Positions 27,565 through 36,399 of a stretch of DNA of 64,000 nt are shown here, piece after piece. The stretch covers positions 1,426,001-1,490,000 of the forward strand of contig NZ_CP137134.1 of NCBI RefSeq assembly GCF_033095785.1, read 5' to 3'. Below the pieces are notes generated by a model. The model was given only the letters and a program-made list of their open reading frames with translations. It was not told the origin of the DNA and ran no database searches. This stretch comes from Nitrosospira sp. Is2 (GTDB lineage: Bacteria; Pseudomonadota; Gammaproteobacteria; Burkholderiales; Nitrosomonadaceae). The position numbers were made by a program, and so were the translations under genes. How positions within the stretch are numbered: the stretch's first letter is position 1; each line of letters begins with the position of its first letter.

Positions 27565-28623
27565 TTGACTTCATTTAAACGGGAGAACCCGCCCCCCACG
27601 CCTCTTTCCTACCGCGCGGCCGGTGTGGACATCGATGCAGGAGACCGGCTGGTAGAAAACATCAAGCCTTACGCCAAGCGTACCATGCGTCCGGAAGTGC
27701 TCGCGGGCATCGGCGGGTTCGGCGCGCTGTTTGAAATTTCGAAAAAATATCGTCAACCCGTGCTGGTATCGGGTACGGATGGCGTGGGCACCAAGTTGAA
27801 GCTTGCGTTCCAGGCAGGAAGGCACGACAGCGTGGGCATAGACCTGGTGGCAATGAGTGTGAACGATATCCTGGTCCAAGGAGCGGAACCCTTGTTCTTC
27901 CTGGACTACTTCGCCTGCGGACGGCTCGATGTGGATACAGCGACCCTCGTAGTCAAGGGTATTGCGGCGGGTTGCGAACAGGCAGGGTGCGCCTTGATCG
28001 GCGGCGAGACCGCGGAAATGCCGGGCATGTACCCCGAGGGGGAATACGATCTGGCCGGCTTCGCCGTCGGGGTGGTGGAGAAAGACAATATCATCACAGG
28101 CCTGGATATCCGGGAAGGGGACGCAGTATTGGGGTTGGCATCCAGCGGCGCCCATTCCAACGGCTACTCGCTGATACGCAAGATCATCGAAAAAAATGGC
28201 ATAGACCTGTCTACCGATTTCAACGGCAAAGCGTTAGTTGATGTAATCATGGCGCCAACCCGGATCTATGTTAAGCCGGTGCTCGAACTGATGAGGCAGC
28301 TGCCGGTGAAAGGGTTGGCCCATATCACGGGCGGCGGGCTGGTGGAAAATATCCCGCGTGTCCTGCCTGACGGTGTCACCGCGGTATTGAAAAAGGAAAC
28401 ATGGGATATGCCTCCACTTTTCAGGTGGCTGCGGCAACAGGGAAATGTAGACGAGAAGGAAATGTACCGCGTCTTCAATTGCGGTATCGGCATGGCGCTG
28501 ATCGTGGGACCGGACCTGGCTGATAGGGCAATGCGGTTATTGCAATCGGCGGGCGAAACCGTCTGGCGGATTGGCACGATTCGAACACGCGCTGCAAAAG
28601 AAGCGCAGACGATAATTGAGTGA
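27565..28623 (+). CDS. purM: PurM, phosphoribosylformylglycinamidine cyclo-ligase
   Basis: PurM closes the imidazole ring to give AIR in purine synthesis. Family segments are LSYRAAGVDIDAGDRLV, SGTDGVGTKLKLAF, GGETAEMPGMYPEGEYD and HITGGGLVENIPR. The start is set at TTG 27565 (LTSFKRENPPP), giving 352 residues, the usual size. An ATG 66 bases upstream (27499) is possible, but would put extra residues in the short hda-purM promoter interval. purN follows. Confidence 0.93.
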   Translation: MTSFKRENPPPTPLSYRAAGVDIDAGDRLVENIKPYAKRTMRPEVLAGIGGFGALFEISKKYRQPVLVSGTDGVGTKLKLAFQAGRHDSVGIDLVAMSVNDILVQGAEPLFFLDYFACGRLDVDTATLVVKGIAAGCEQAGCALIGGETAEMPGMYPEGEYDLAGFAVGVVEKDNIITGLDIREGDAVLGLASSGAHSNGYSLIRKIIEKNGIDLSTDFNGKALVDVIMAPTRIYVKPVLELMRQLPVKGLAHITGGGLVENIPRVLPDGVTAVLKKETWDMPPLFRWLRQQGNVDEKEMYRVFNCGIGMALIVGPDLADRAMRLLQSAGETVWRIGTIRTRAAKEAQTIIE

Positions 28624-28657
28624 GCAGCAGGGCGTCCGAGGTCGCGCCTCTGCGGAA

Positions 28658-29296
28658 ATGAAATCGCTCGTTATCCTCATCTCGGGCCGGGGAAGCAATA
28701 TGGAGGCCCTGATTGAGGCGAAACTCCCCGCGCGGATAGCAGCAGTCATCAGCAACAGGCCCAACGCGCCTGGGCTGGAAATTGCAAGAAAGCACGGCCT
28801 TGAAACCATCGTGCTGGATCAATTGTCTTATTCCGGTCGTGAGGCATTTGATGCCGCGCTGGCGCAGGCAATCGACAAGTACCGGCCCGATCTGATCGCG
28901 CTTGCCGGGTTCATGCGCATCCTGGGGGATGGTTTCGTAAACCGTTATCCTAGGAAACTGATAAATGTCCATCCTTCGCTGCTTCCCGCCTTTCCGGGGC
29001 TCCATACTCACCGGCGCGCGTTGCAGGAAGGGGCAAAGATACATGGCTGTACAGTACATTTCGTTACCGCGCAGATGGATCGCGGCCCAATCATTGTTCA
29101 GGCGGCGCTCCAGATACTACCGGATGACACCGAGCAAACACTCGCCGCACGCGTACTGCAACAGGAGCACCTTATTTACCCCGAAGCCGTGCGCTGGCTC
29201 ATGGAGGGCCGGCTTAGAATTTCCGAGAGCGCCGTCGACGTAAGCAACGCCATATTCGATGGCTCCGTTCTGTATTCACCTGGACTATTAAAATGA
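28658..29296 (+). CDS. purN: PurN, phosphoribosylglycinamide formyltransferase
   Basis: The 212-residue protein transfers a formyl group from 10-formyl-tetrahydrofolate to GAR. Conserved sites are LISGRGSNMEAL, the active-site INVHPSLLPAFPG and TVHFVTAQMDRGPII. ATG 28658 is chosen because the family begins at KSLVILISG; the open frame to a TTG at 28616 overlaps the purM stop and lacks similarity. It lies 34 bases after purM and overlaps the next gene by four bases. Confidence 0.94.
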   Translation: MKSLVILISGRGSNMEALIEAKLPARIAAVISNRPNAPGLEIARKHGLETIVLDQLSYSGREAFDAALAQAIDKYRPDLIALAGFMRILGDGFVNRYPRKLINVHPSLLPAFPGLHTHRRALQEGAKIHGCTVHFVTAQMDRGPIIVQAALQILPDDTEQTLAARVLQQEHLIYPEAVRWLMEGRLRISESAVDVSNAIFDGSVLYSPGLLK

Positions 29297-30060
29297 AATT
29301 ACCGCTTGCTTTGCTGTGGGCTTTAAGTGTTACCGCATTTACCTTTTCTGCGTTTTCCGCGGGCGCTTACGCGGCGGGTGTTCCTCCGCGCATCGATATC
29401 AGCTATACGGTCACATCCGGCAACCTTGAAGCGGAAATGACTGAAACGGTGGAAATCCGCCAGGCAAACGGCACGCGGAGCTATGCCATTAACAGCGAGG
29501 GCCGCGCAAAAGGCTTGCTGGCGCTGACACAACCGGACAATGTGGTGCGCGATAGCGAGGGCACGGTAACGGCACAGGGATTGCTTCGCCCCAACCGCTT
29601 CTCTGATCAGCACGGCAAGAAACCGCCCAAGGTAGCCATTTTCGATTGGGATAAGAAGCTTCTGACTCTTCAGCATAAACGCGGGGAAGAACAGAAGCCG
29701 TTACCCACCGATACGCTGGACAGGCTCAGCCTGCACTATAGCTTCATGTTTTCGCCGGTCGCGGGCAAAATGGTAACGCTGCATGAAACCGATGGCCGCC
29801 GCCTCGAACCGGCCCGCTATGCAGTGGGCAAGGAAACCCTGGACACGCCGATGGGCAAACTCGAAACCATCGTACTGACAAAGCAGCTGGAGAAAGAGGG
29901 CGACCGCGACAAGAAGATCTGGCTTGCGGTTGACCATCACATGCTGCCCGTACGCGTGGTGGCAGCTGAAAAATTGGGGATTGTGACGGATCAGATGGTC
30001 AAAAACATCAGCTATGCGGAAAAATCGGTCAACGACCAGAAACAGGGGCGCTTATACTAA
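29293..30060 (+). CDS. DUF3108-type secreted protein
   Basis: The 255-residue protein begins with a clear signal peptide (cleavage near AYAAGVPP). The remainder resembles DUF3108 proteins of Proteobacteria, with ISYTVTSGNLEAEMTETVE and a C-terminal segment HHMLPVRVVAAEKLG. It overlaps purN by four bases (ATGA), so it belongs to the purM-purN operon. The function of the family is not known to me; a periplasmic or outer-surface place follows from the signal. Confidence 0.75.
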   Translation: MKLPLALLWALSVTAFTFSAFSAGAYAAGVPPRIDISYTVTSGNLEAEMTETVEIRQANGTRSYAINSEGRAKGLLALTQPDNVVRDSEGTVTAQGLLRPNRFSDQHGKKPPKVAIFDWDKKLLTLQHKRGEEQKPLPTDTLDRLSLHYSFMFSPVAGKMVTLHETDGRRLEPARYAVGKETLDTPMGKLETIVLTKQLEKEGDRDKKIWLAVDHHMLPVRVVAAEKLGIVTDQMVKNISYAEKSVNDQKQGRLY

Positions 30061-30080
30061 ACTAAGCTAACCTGAGCTGA

Positions 30081-30096
30081 CCCGGGTTAACCCGGG
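30081..30096. repeat. Perfect 16-bp palindrome
   Basis: CCCGGGTTAACCCGGG is its own reverse complement. It lies 21 bases after the DUF3108 stop and about 90 bases before rsmB. No T-tract follows, and there is no loop, so it is more like a protein-binding site than a terminator. Confidence 0.6.
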
Positions 30097-30184
30097 CTAC
30101 AGTAGTCATCGCTCCTGTTATGATGTATGTTGTGTTCGAGCTACGCTATTTCGCCTCCACTTCCTTCCGCAATACCCACAATAG

Positions 30185-31450
30185 ATGCGCCTCACCCCTG
30201 CCCACCTGGAGACGGCTACCGCCGCGCTCCGTGCCGTGCTTCCGCTGGAGCATCCCGCTGATTCGATACTCAGGCGTTTTTTCCGGGAGAACCCCAAGCT
30301 CGGCGTAAACGACCGGGCGTTTATTGCCGAAGCCGTATTCGGCATTCTGCGTCACCGGTTTTTTCTTGAGCGCGTGATCGATATTGCGACTCCGCGTTCG
30401 CTGTTGCTCGGCTATCTGGCGAAATTCCACGGGATGAATCTGCGCGAACTGACGCCGCTCGTCAGCGAAGCAGATGCGAAGTGGATTGCACAATTGAAGG
30501 CAGTGAGGCTGGAATCGCAGCCGCTGGCTGTCCAAGCGGAATTTCCGGACTGGTTGACCGAAAAACTGCACGGTTTCATGGAAGAGCGTGAGATTCTCGA
30601 TCTGGGACGCTCGATGCAAGAGCCGGCACCACTCGATCTGCGCGTCAATGCGTTGCTTGCGAACCGCGAAGAAGTGCTTGCGCTACTGAAAAGTGATGGT
30701 ATCGAGGGCGATGCTACGCCGTACTCTCCCGCCGGCATCCGCCTTTTCGGTAAACCCGGCATCAACCGCAATGAATTGTTCACTACTGGCAAAGTGGAAG
30801 TCCAGGACGAAAGCAGCCAGTTGCTGGGCTATCTGCTCGCTCCGCGCCGCCGCGACATGGTTGTCGATTTTTGTGCGGGGGCAGGCGGCAAGTCCCTGAT
30901 GCTAGGCGCTTTCATGCGGTCACAAGGACGCATTTATGCGTTCGATACCTCGGAAAAACGGCTTAATAACCTCAAGCCGCGCCTCAAGCGCTCCGGTTTG
31001 TCCAACCTGTATCCGCAGCTTATCGTCAACGAGAACGATCTGAAGGTAAAACGGCTTGCAGGCAAGATCGACCGCGTGCTGGTGGATGCGCCGTGTAGCG
31101 GCCTGGGGACGCTTCGCCGCAACCCGGATCTGAAATGGCGGCAGTCTCCGCACAGCATCGAAGAACTCAAGCGCAAACAGGGCGCTATCCTGGCGTCGGC
31201 GTCAAATCTGCTCAAACCCGGCGGCAGGCTTGTCTATGCCACTTGCAGTTTTTTGCCGGAAGAAAACCAGGAAATCGTCGAGAATTTTCTCGCGGCCCAT
31301 CCGCTTTTCACGCTTCTGAATTGCGCCGAGCTGCTGGCGCAACAGAAAATCCCGCTCGACACCGGCGTTTTCATGCAACTGTCGCCGCGCTCGCATCACA
31401 CCGATGGTTTTTTTGCCGCTGCATTGGAACTGGCGAACAGCAAAAAATGA
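30185..31450 (+). CDS. rsmB: RsmB-type 16S rRNA m5C967 methyltransferase
   Basis: The 421-residue protein has an N-terminal NusB-like helical domain and a C-terminal SAM-dependent RNA methyltransferase domain. SAM binding shows in VVDFCAGAGGKSLML. Both catalytic cysteines are present, in VDAPCSGLGTLRR and YATCSFLPEENQ. It is expected to methylate C967 in 16S rRNA; another RsmB/NOP-family target cannot be excluded. Its stop overlaps the start of the next gene (ATGA). Confidence 0.88.
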   Translation: MRLTPAHLETATAALRAVLPLEHPADSILRRFFRENPKLGVNDRAFIAEAVFGILRHRFFLERVIDIATPRSLLLGYLAKFHGMNLRELTPLVSEADAKWIAQLKAVRLESQPLAVQAEFPDWLTEKLHGFMEEREILDLGRSMQEPAPLDLRVNALLANREEVLALLKSDGIEGDATPYSPAGIRLFGKPGINRNELFTTGKVEVQDESSQLLGYLLAPRRRDMVVDFCAGAGGKSLMLGAFMRSQGRIYAFDTSEKRLNNLKPRLKRSGLSNLYPQLIVNENDLKVKRLAGKIDRVLVDAPCSGLGTLRRNPDLKWRQSPHSIEELKRKQGAILASASNLLKPGGRLVYATCSFLPEENQEIVENFLAAHPLFTLLNCAELLAQQKIPLDTGVFMQLSPRSHHTDGFFAAALELANSKK

Positions 31451-32082
31451 TATTACGGGTTGGTAACGTGCCCCTCTCCAGGTGGCTCGCCGGCTGCATG
31501 GCAATCCTGGTTACAGCGTCTGCAGGGGCTTTCCAGCCTGTACCAGCTTATGAACGCGATCACAATAAAGGTCACGACAGCGGCCACGACAGGAAGGCCC
31601 CCGTTGCGCTTCCTGCGACAGGCACGGTACAGACTGCTTTTACGCCGGGGGATGATGCCGGCAAGCTCATCACGGACGCCATCGATACGGCCCAACACCA
31701 GGTTTTGGTGCAGGCGTTCAGTTTCACCCACCGCAAAATTGCTGAAGCACTGGTTGCAGCCAAACGCCGCGGTGTGGATGTCAAAGTCCTCTCCGACAAG
31801 AATCAAATCCACCGGATTCCAACGAGTTTGATATCGAGAATTGCGGCGGAAGGTGTACCCGTTTTTACCGATTCAGATCACGACAGCGCCCATAATAAAG
31901 TGATGGTGATCGACGCCGGCAGCCCGGAAGCCACGCTGATAACGGGTAGCTTCAACTTCACCCATGCCGCCCAGTATAAAAATGCGGAGAATGTGCTGTT
32001 GATAAAGGGTAATGCAGCGCTTATCGATCTTTACAGGAAAAACTGGCAACGCCACTATGAGCACTCGCTGCCTTACCGGTAG
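31447..32082 (+). CDS. Secreted single-HKD phospholipase-D-family protein
   Basis: The start ATG at 31447 overlaps the rsmB stop, giving 211 residues. The frame is open upstream, but that part is a shadow of rsmB. A signal peptide covers about the first 28 residues, followed by a His/Asp-rich linker. One HKD motif, HNKVMVID, and the following TGSFNFT are typical of Nuc-type nucleases, which act as dimers with a single motif. The product is likely a periplasmic nuclease or phosphodiesterase. Confidence 0.85.
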   Translation: MILRVGNVPLSRWLAGCMAILVTASAGAFQPVPAYERDHNKGHDSGHDRKAPVALPATGTVQTAFTPGDDAGKLITDAIDTAQHQVLVQAFSFTHRKIAEALVAAKRRGVDVKVLSDKNQIHRIPTSLISRIAAEGVPVFTDSDHDSAHNKVMVIDAGSPEATLITGSFNFTHAAQYKNAENVLLIKGNAALIDLYRKNWQRHYEHSLPYR

Positions 32083-32150
32083 CGCTTGCAGTTGTCCCGG
32101 CTTTTGTCGACACCCACGTTTTTCCCCAGGGGACTTTCCAACGTTTCCAC

Positions 32151-33440
32151 ATGTCAGCCGAAATGCCAGCCCAGATTTCAGCCCCGACGCCAGCTCAAAT
32201 GCCAGCCGACAGCGAATTCCAGAGTCTGCTGCGTAATCTGATCACGGACGTGCAGGAAGCGAGCGTGTTGTGGCAAATTGCCGTGCTGGTAGCAAGTCTC
32301 GGGCTTGCGTGGCTGTTACTGCGGCAATTCGAGCGCCGCGTTCGAGTTCCATCAGAAAGCAAAAGCCGGCGCCTTAATATCAGCATGCGCAGCATGAGCC
32401 GACTCATGTTTCCGGTGTTCGCGCTTGCGCTCGTCATTCCCGGGAGGTGGCTGCTCAGCTACTGGTACTCCCCCCATCTTCTTAACATCGTGGTACCGCT
32501 ACTGTTTGCGCTCGCCCTGATTCGCGTAACTGTCTATATGTTGCGCAGAGTGTTTTCGACCCAGAAGTGGCTGCATCCTTGGGAGCTGTTTATTGGCTGG
32601 ATTGTCTGGATCGGCCTTGCGCTTTATATAACAGGCCTGTTGCCTGGAATACTCGATCTTCTCGACAATGTCGGGTTTCACGTCGGCAAACAGCGGCTTT
32701 CGATATTGCTCATCGCGCAGGGGATCGCTGCATTCACCGCCAGCATACTGGTCGCGCTTTGGCTCGCCACCGCGTTCGAAACCCGGCTAATGGACGCCAG
32801 CGCGCTGGACATCAACCAGCGCGTCATTCTCTCGAAAATCAGCCGCACGATCCTGATTGTGGCAGGGGTCCTGATCGCGCTACCCATGGTGGGGGTAGAT
32901 ATCACCGTTTTGTCGGTGTTCGGGGGCGCGCTTGGAGTAGGGCTCGGATTCGGCCTGCAGAAGATTGCAAGTAACTACATCAGTGGATACATTATTCTGC
33001 TGGATCGATCCCTGCACATCGGTGATACCGTGGCGGTGGACAACCGCAAGGGAGAGGTTGTTTCGCTTACTACGCGATATGTGGTGCTCAAGACCGAAGA
33101 CGGAACTGAAGCGCTTATTCCGAACGACACGTTTATTACTTCGACGGTTGTCCGTCAAACCTATGCCAACCACCGCCTGCGTCTAATTATAACCATAAAG
33201 GTCAGCTACTCCAGCCCGGTAGAGACGGCCATGCGCATCATGCTGGAAGCCGCGAAGCGGCAGCAGATATTGGCGGAACCCGAACCTACCGTTATCCTCA
33301 AGGAATTTGCCGAGAATGGCGCCATCGTTGACCTGATAATATGGGTGCAAGATCCAGAAGGTGGAGTGTTACGGCTGCGCTCCAACCTCAACCGTGAAAT
33401 CCTGGCGGAATTTGAAAAGAACGGTATCGGCGTGAAATAA
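32151..33440 (+). CDS. MscS-family mechanosensitive channel
   Basis: The 429-residue protein has several hydrophobic segments and then the MscS core. The pore helix is Gly/Ala-rich (SVFGGALGVGLGFGLQKIASN), and the beta domain follows with DRSLHIGDTV and PNDTFITSTV. MscS channels open under membrane tension on osmotic downshock. The N-terminal extension of about 200 residues is longer than in E. coli MscS. It lies 68 bases after the PLD-family gene on the same strand. Confidence 0.88.
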   Translation: MSAEMPAQISAPTPAQMPADSEFQSLLRNLITDVQEASVLWQIAVLVASLGLAWLLLRQFERRVRVPSESKSRRLNISMRSMSRLMFPVFALALVIPGRWLLSYWYSPHLLNIVVPLLFALALIRVTVYMLRRVFSTQKWLHPWELFIGWIVWIGLALYITGLLPGILDLLDNVGFHVGKQRLSILLIAQGIAAFTASILVALWLATAFETRLMDASALDINQRVILSKISRTILIVAGVLIALPMVGVDITVLSVFGGALGVGLGFGLQKIASNYISGYIILLDRSLHIGDTVAVDNRKGEVVSLTTRYVVLKTEDGTEALIPNDTFITSTVVRQTYANHRLRLIITIKVSYSSPVETAMRIMLEAAKRQQILAEPEPTVILKEFAENGAIVDLIIWVQDPEGGVLRLRSNLNREILAEFEKNGIGVK

Positions 33441-33631
33441 GGCTGATGGGAACAACGGAATAATTCCGACCAAATCACACGCACCTCCTGCCGCCCTGCC
33501 AGAGGTGCCAGCCTTGAAATCCACCCAAGTTTTGAGATACGATCCTGCTATCACACACCTGTCCACCTGTCCGCGCCCGTGGAAATTCCGGTCCTGGCCC
33601 CGCGGCGGATTGCTAACTGATCACCAGACAT

Positions 33632-33865
33632 ATGAAGAAAATACTACCGGCGCTGTTTTTCGCGCTTTGCTCGATACAGGTTTCAGCGCAGGTTTCCGCG
33701 CAAAAAGAGGCTCAGGAATTCCCCTGGTCCAAGGCGGCAAAAATCATCGCGGCGGACGAGGCAAAAGCCGCTGCGTCAAAGCCGAAAAAACCGGACCCGC
33801 AGCTTGAAGCCGAAACCAAAAAGCGTGAGAAGGCAGCTGACGCGGAAAACAAGAAGAGCAAATAA
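33632..33865 (+). CDS. Small secreted Lys/Ala-rich protein
   Basis: The 77-residue protein begins MKKILPALFFALCSIQVSA, a good signal peptide. The mature part is almost wholly charged, with Lys, Glu and Ala repeats, and ends NKKSK. No family was recognised. The signal peptide and start context support a real gene, but the function is unknown. Confidence 0.5.
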   Translation: MKKILPALFFALCSIQVSAQVSAQKEAQEFPWSKAAKIIAADEAKAAASKPKKPDPQLEAETKKREKAADAENKKSK

Positions 33866-33925
33866 CGAGGGACCTTGGCGTTTAACTCACTCGCAGAGAC
33901 GAGCTCCTAACGCCAGGAACTCTTT

Positions 33926-34225
33926 ATGGGCGCCTTGATTTTCTATACCGGGATCTATTTCCTGGGCTATTACGCCGCGCACCTGCTCAACCAGGCGACT
34001 GGCCGGGCTTTGGTAAGTAATCGCCGCATCGCGGGCCTCGTTCTGGTGCTCACCGTCAGCGTAGCCCACGCGTACAAGATAATTTCCACTCCTCCGCCTC
34101 ATGATCACGGGGATGGGGCGAATTACGCACTCGGCTTATACGTTATTCTGCCTGTCATCATCATCTCGATCGCCGTATTCTTCTTCAACCGGCAGGATGG
34201 GCAGGACGACAACGATCAGTCATAG
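33926..34225 (+). CDS. Small membrane protein, unknown function
   Basis: The 99-residue protein has three hydrophobic stretches (near 4-22, 36-50 and 68-86) and a histidine-rich loop PPPHDHGDG between the last two. The C-terminal tail is acidic. No family was recognised. It sits 60 bases after the small secreted protein and may share its transcript. Confidence 0.55.
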   Translation: MGALIFYTGIYFLGYYAAHLLNQATGRALVSNRRIAGLVLVLTVSVAHAYKIISTPPPHDHGDGANYALGLYVILPVIIISIAVFFFNRQDGQDDNDQS

Positions 34226-34252
34226 GACGGGCGCTAATACGTCCAGGCGTGT

Positions 34253-34642
34253 CTAGGCGGTTTTCTTCTGGATGAATTCGATCTTGTAGCCGTCGGGGTC
34301 TTCCACAAAAGCGATGACGGTGGCGCCATGTTTCATCGGTCCCGCTTCCCGCGTTACCTTGCCGCCGCGCTTCTTCACTTCCGCGCAGGCCTTGTAGGCA
34401 TCGTCCACTTCTACCGCAATATGCCCATAGCCATTGCCCAGGTCATATTGCTTCGTATCCCAGTTGTGGGTTAACTCCAATACTGTGCCAAGCACCTCAT
34501 CCTGATAACCGACAAAGGCGAGCGTAAACTTTCCCTCGGGGTAATCTTTCCGCCGCAGTACTTTCATCCCCAGCACATCGGTATAGAAGGCGATGGATTT
34601 TTCCAGATCGCCAACACGCAGCATGGTATGAAGAATACGCAT
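34253..34642 (-). CDS. gloA: Lactoylglutathione lyase (glyoxalase I)
   Basis: The start at ATG 34642 gives 129 residues and the standard opening MRILHTMLRVGDLEKSI. An ATG 12 bases earlier falls inside the rubredoxin gene. Conserved segments are LAFVGYQDE, LELTHNWD and YGHIAVEVDD. It converts the hemithioacetal of methylglyoxal and glutathione to lactoylglutathione. The metal ligands expected in this fold (His5, Glu and His in the middle, Glu near the end) are in place. It starts one base after the rubredoxin stop. Confidence 0.93.
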   Translation of the reverse strand: MRILHTMLRVGDLEKSIAFYTDVLGMKVLRRKDYPEGKFTLAFVGYQDEVLGTVLELTHNWDTKQYDLGNGYGHIAVEVDDAYKACAEVKKRGGKVTREAGPMKHGATVIAFVEDPDGYKIEFIQKKTA

Positions 34643-34643
34643 T

Positions 34644-34832
34644 TCAGATTTCAATCATTTCAAAATCTTCCTTGCGCGCGGCGCATTCCGGGCAAGTCCA
34701 ATTCATCGGAACGTCTTCCCATCGAGTGCCGGGAGGAATGCCTTCCTGTGGCGACCCTTCGGCTTCATCATATACATAACCGCAAATGAGACACATGTAG
34801 CAACGGTAAACGCGAGTTTCTGTGGTGGTCAT
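34644..34832 (-). CDS. Rubredoxin
   Basis: The 62-residue protein has the two iron-binding knuckles CLICGYVYDE and CPECAARKEDF. The central segment PPGTRWEDVPMNWTC is typical. One Fe bound by four cysteines carries single electrons. A short basic N-terminal extension (MTTTETRVYR) precedes the core. gloA follows directly. The electron partner is not visible here. Confidence 0.93.
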   Translation of the reverse strand: MTTTETRVYRCYMCLICGYVYDEAEGSPQEGIPPGTRWEDVPMNWTCPECAARKEDFEMIEI

Positions 34833-34880
34833 GATGAGCGGGAGTAATTAGGTTAAAATATCATTTTACGGTATTAGTCC

Positions 34881-35735
34881 ATGTCTCAGCCACCCCCCAC
34901 GGTACTTTCTTTCGCTGCCAGCGACTCAACCGGTGGTGCCGGTATTCAGGCCGATGTTCTCACCCTCGCCAGCATGGGATGTCACCCGTTATCGGTGATC
35001 ACAGCCATAACCATCCAGGATACAGCCGGAGTGGACGACGTAATGGCCCTGGACCCTGAATGGGTGGCCGATCAGGCACGGGCGGTCCTGGAAGACATGC
35101 CGGTACATGTGTTCAAGATCGGGCTATTGGGCAGCGTGGAAATTATAGCCTCCATTGCGGAGGTCATTTCCGATTATCCCAACATTCCGCTGGTACTGGA
35201 CCCGGTCCTTGCGTCGGGACGAGGTGATGAACTCGCCAACGACGAGATGGTCATGGCAATGCGGGAACTGTTGCTTCCTCAGGCGACCATTATCACCCCC
35301 AACAGCATGGAAGCGAGGCGGCTCGCCCAGGACGACGAGGATGATTATGACATGCCGAATCTGAACGAGTGCGCCGGTCGGCTTTTGCGCCTGGGCTGCG
35401 AATACGTCCTGATTACGGGTACACACGAAAATACGTCCCAAGTCATCAACAACCTGTACGGAAGCGGCGGCATCGTACGGTCGGACACATGGCGTCGACT
35501 GACTGGCTCGTACCATGGGTCTGGCTGCACGCTCGCCTCGGCTATCGCTGCTGGCCTTGCGAACGGACTATCGATGGCCGAAGGAGTCTATGAAGCGCAA
35601 GAATATACCTGGCAATCGCTGAAAGCCGGATTTCGCCCGGGAATGGGACAGTATCTGCCTGATCGAATGTTCTGGGCTCGTGACGAGAGCGATACCGGGG
35701 ACGGGAACGACAACGATGCCCCAGGCGATAATTAA
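34881..35735 (+). CDS. thiD: ThiD, hydroxymethylpyrimidine (phosphate) kinase
   Basis: The 284-residue protein phosphorylates HMP and HMP-P for thiamine synthesis. Family segments are FAASDSTGGAGIQADVLTL, VLDPVLASGRGDEL, ITPNSMEARRL and GSYHGSGCTLASAIAAGLA with the catalytic Cys/Gly loop. The last 20 residues are acidic and overlap the thiE start by 20 bases. thiD-thiE-hemL form a tight plus-strand run. Confidence 0.93.
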   Translation: MSQPPPTVLSFAASDSTGGAGIQADVLTLASMGCHPLSVITAITIQDTAGVDDVMALDPEWVADQARAVLEDMPVHVFKIGLLGSVEIIASIAEVISDYPNIPLVLDPVLASGRGDELANDEMVMAMRELLLPQATIITPNSMEARRLAQDDEDDYDMPNLNECAGRLLRLGCEYVLITGTHENTSQVINNLYGSGGIVRSDTWRRLTGSYHGSGCTLASAIAAGLANGLSMAEGVYEAQEYTWQSLKAGFRPGMGQYLPDRMFWARDESDTGDGNDNDAPGDN

Positions 35736-36399
35736 CGGGTTATACGCTCTCACCCCGGATGTGGCGAACACACCGGAGCTGGTTGCGATGACGCGGCAGG
35801 CCCTGGAAGGCGGAGCCAGTCTGGTCCAATACCGCAACAAGGCAGCCGGGAGCGAATTGCGTCGGGAGCAGGCACACGCGCTCGCTCGTCTTTGCCGAGC
35901 CTTCGAGGTTCCATTCGTCATCAACGATCATCTTGACCTGGCGATTGACGTGAGCGCCGACGGCGTGCATTTAGGGCGGGAGGACACTCCCCTTACCGAT
36001 GCGCGCCGACTCCTGGGGCACAGTAAGATTATTGGCATTTCCTGCTATGACCGGCTGGAGCGTGCCGCGGAAGCCGAGCATCACGGCGCAGACTATGTCG
36101 CATTCGGCGCTTTTTTCGCTTCTGTGACCAAGCCTGGAGCAACCCCCGCGGCACTAGACCTGCTGAACCGCGCAAAGCAGGAACTGCAGATTCCGGTGGT
36201 CGCTATCGGCGGCATCACCTCCGATAATGCGGCCGGCTTGATACGGCGCGGCGCCGATGCGGTGGCGGTAAGCAACGCGTTGTTTCATGCCTCGGACATT
36301 CGAGCCGCCGCTGAAGACTTTTCCCGCTTGATTAAGCAAAATAAGCGAAGCAAGCATTCCATTCCTCACCATCATGGGCTAGCCAATAATGTCACGTAA
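35716..36399 (+). CDS. thiE: ThiE, thiamine-phosphate synthase
   Basis: The start at ATG 35716 (MPQAIINGLYALTP) gives 227 residues. It joins HMP-PP and the thiazole phosphate to form thiamine phosphate. Typical sites are QYRNKAAG, INDHLDLA, DGVHLGREDTP and VAIGGITSDNAAGL. It overlaps thiD by 20 bases and hemL by 11 bases, so translation of all three is likely coupled. Confidence 0.93.
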   Translation: MPQAIINGLYALTPDVANTPELVAMTRQALEGGASLVQYRNKAAGSELRREQAHALARLCRAFEVPFVINDHLDLAIDVSADGVHLGREDTPLTDARRLLGHSKIIGISCYDRLERAAEAEHHGADYVAFGAFFASVTKPGATPAALDLLNRAKQELQIPVVAIGGITSDNAAGLIRRGADAVAVSNALFHASDIRAAAEDFSRLIKQNKRSKHSIPHHHGLANNVT

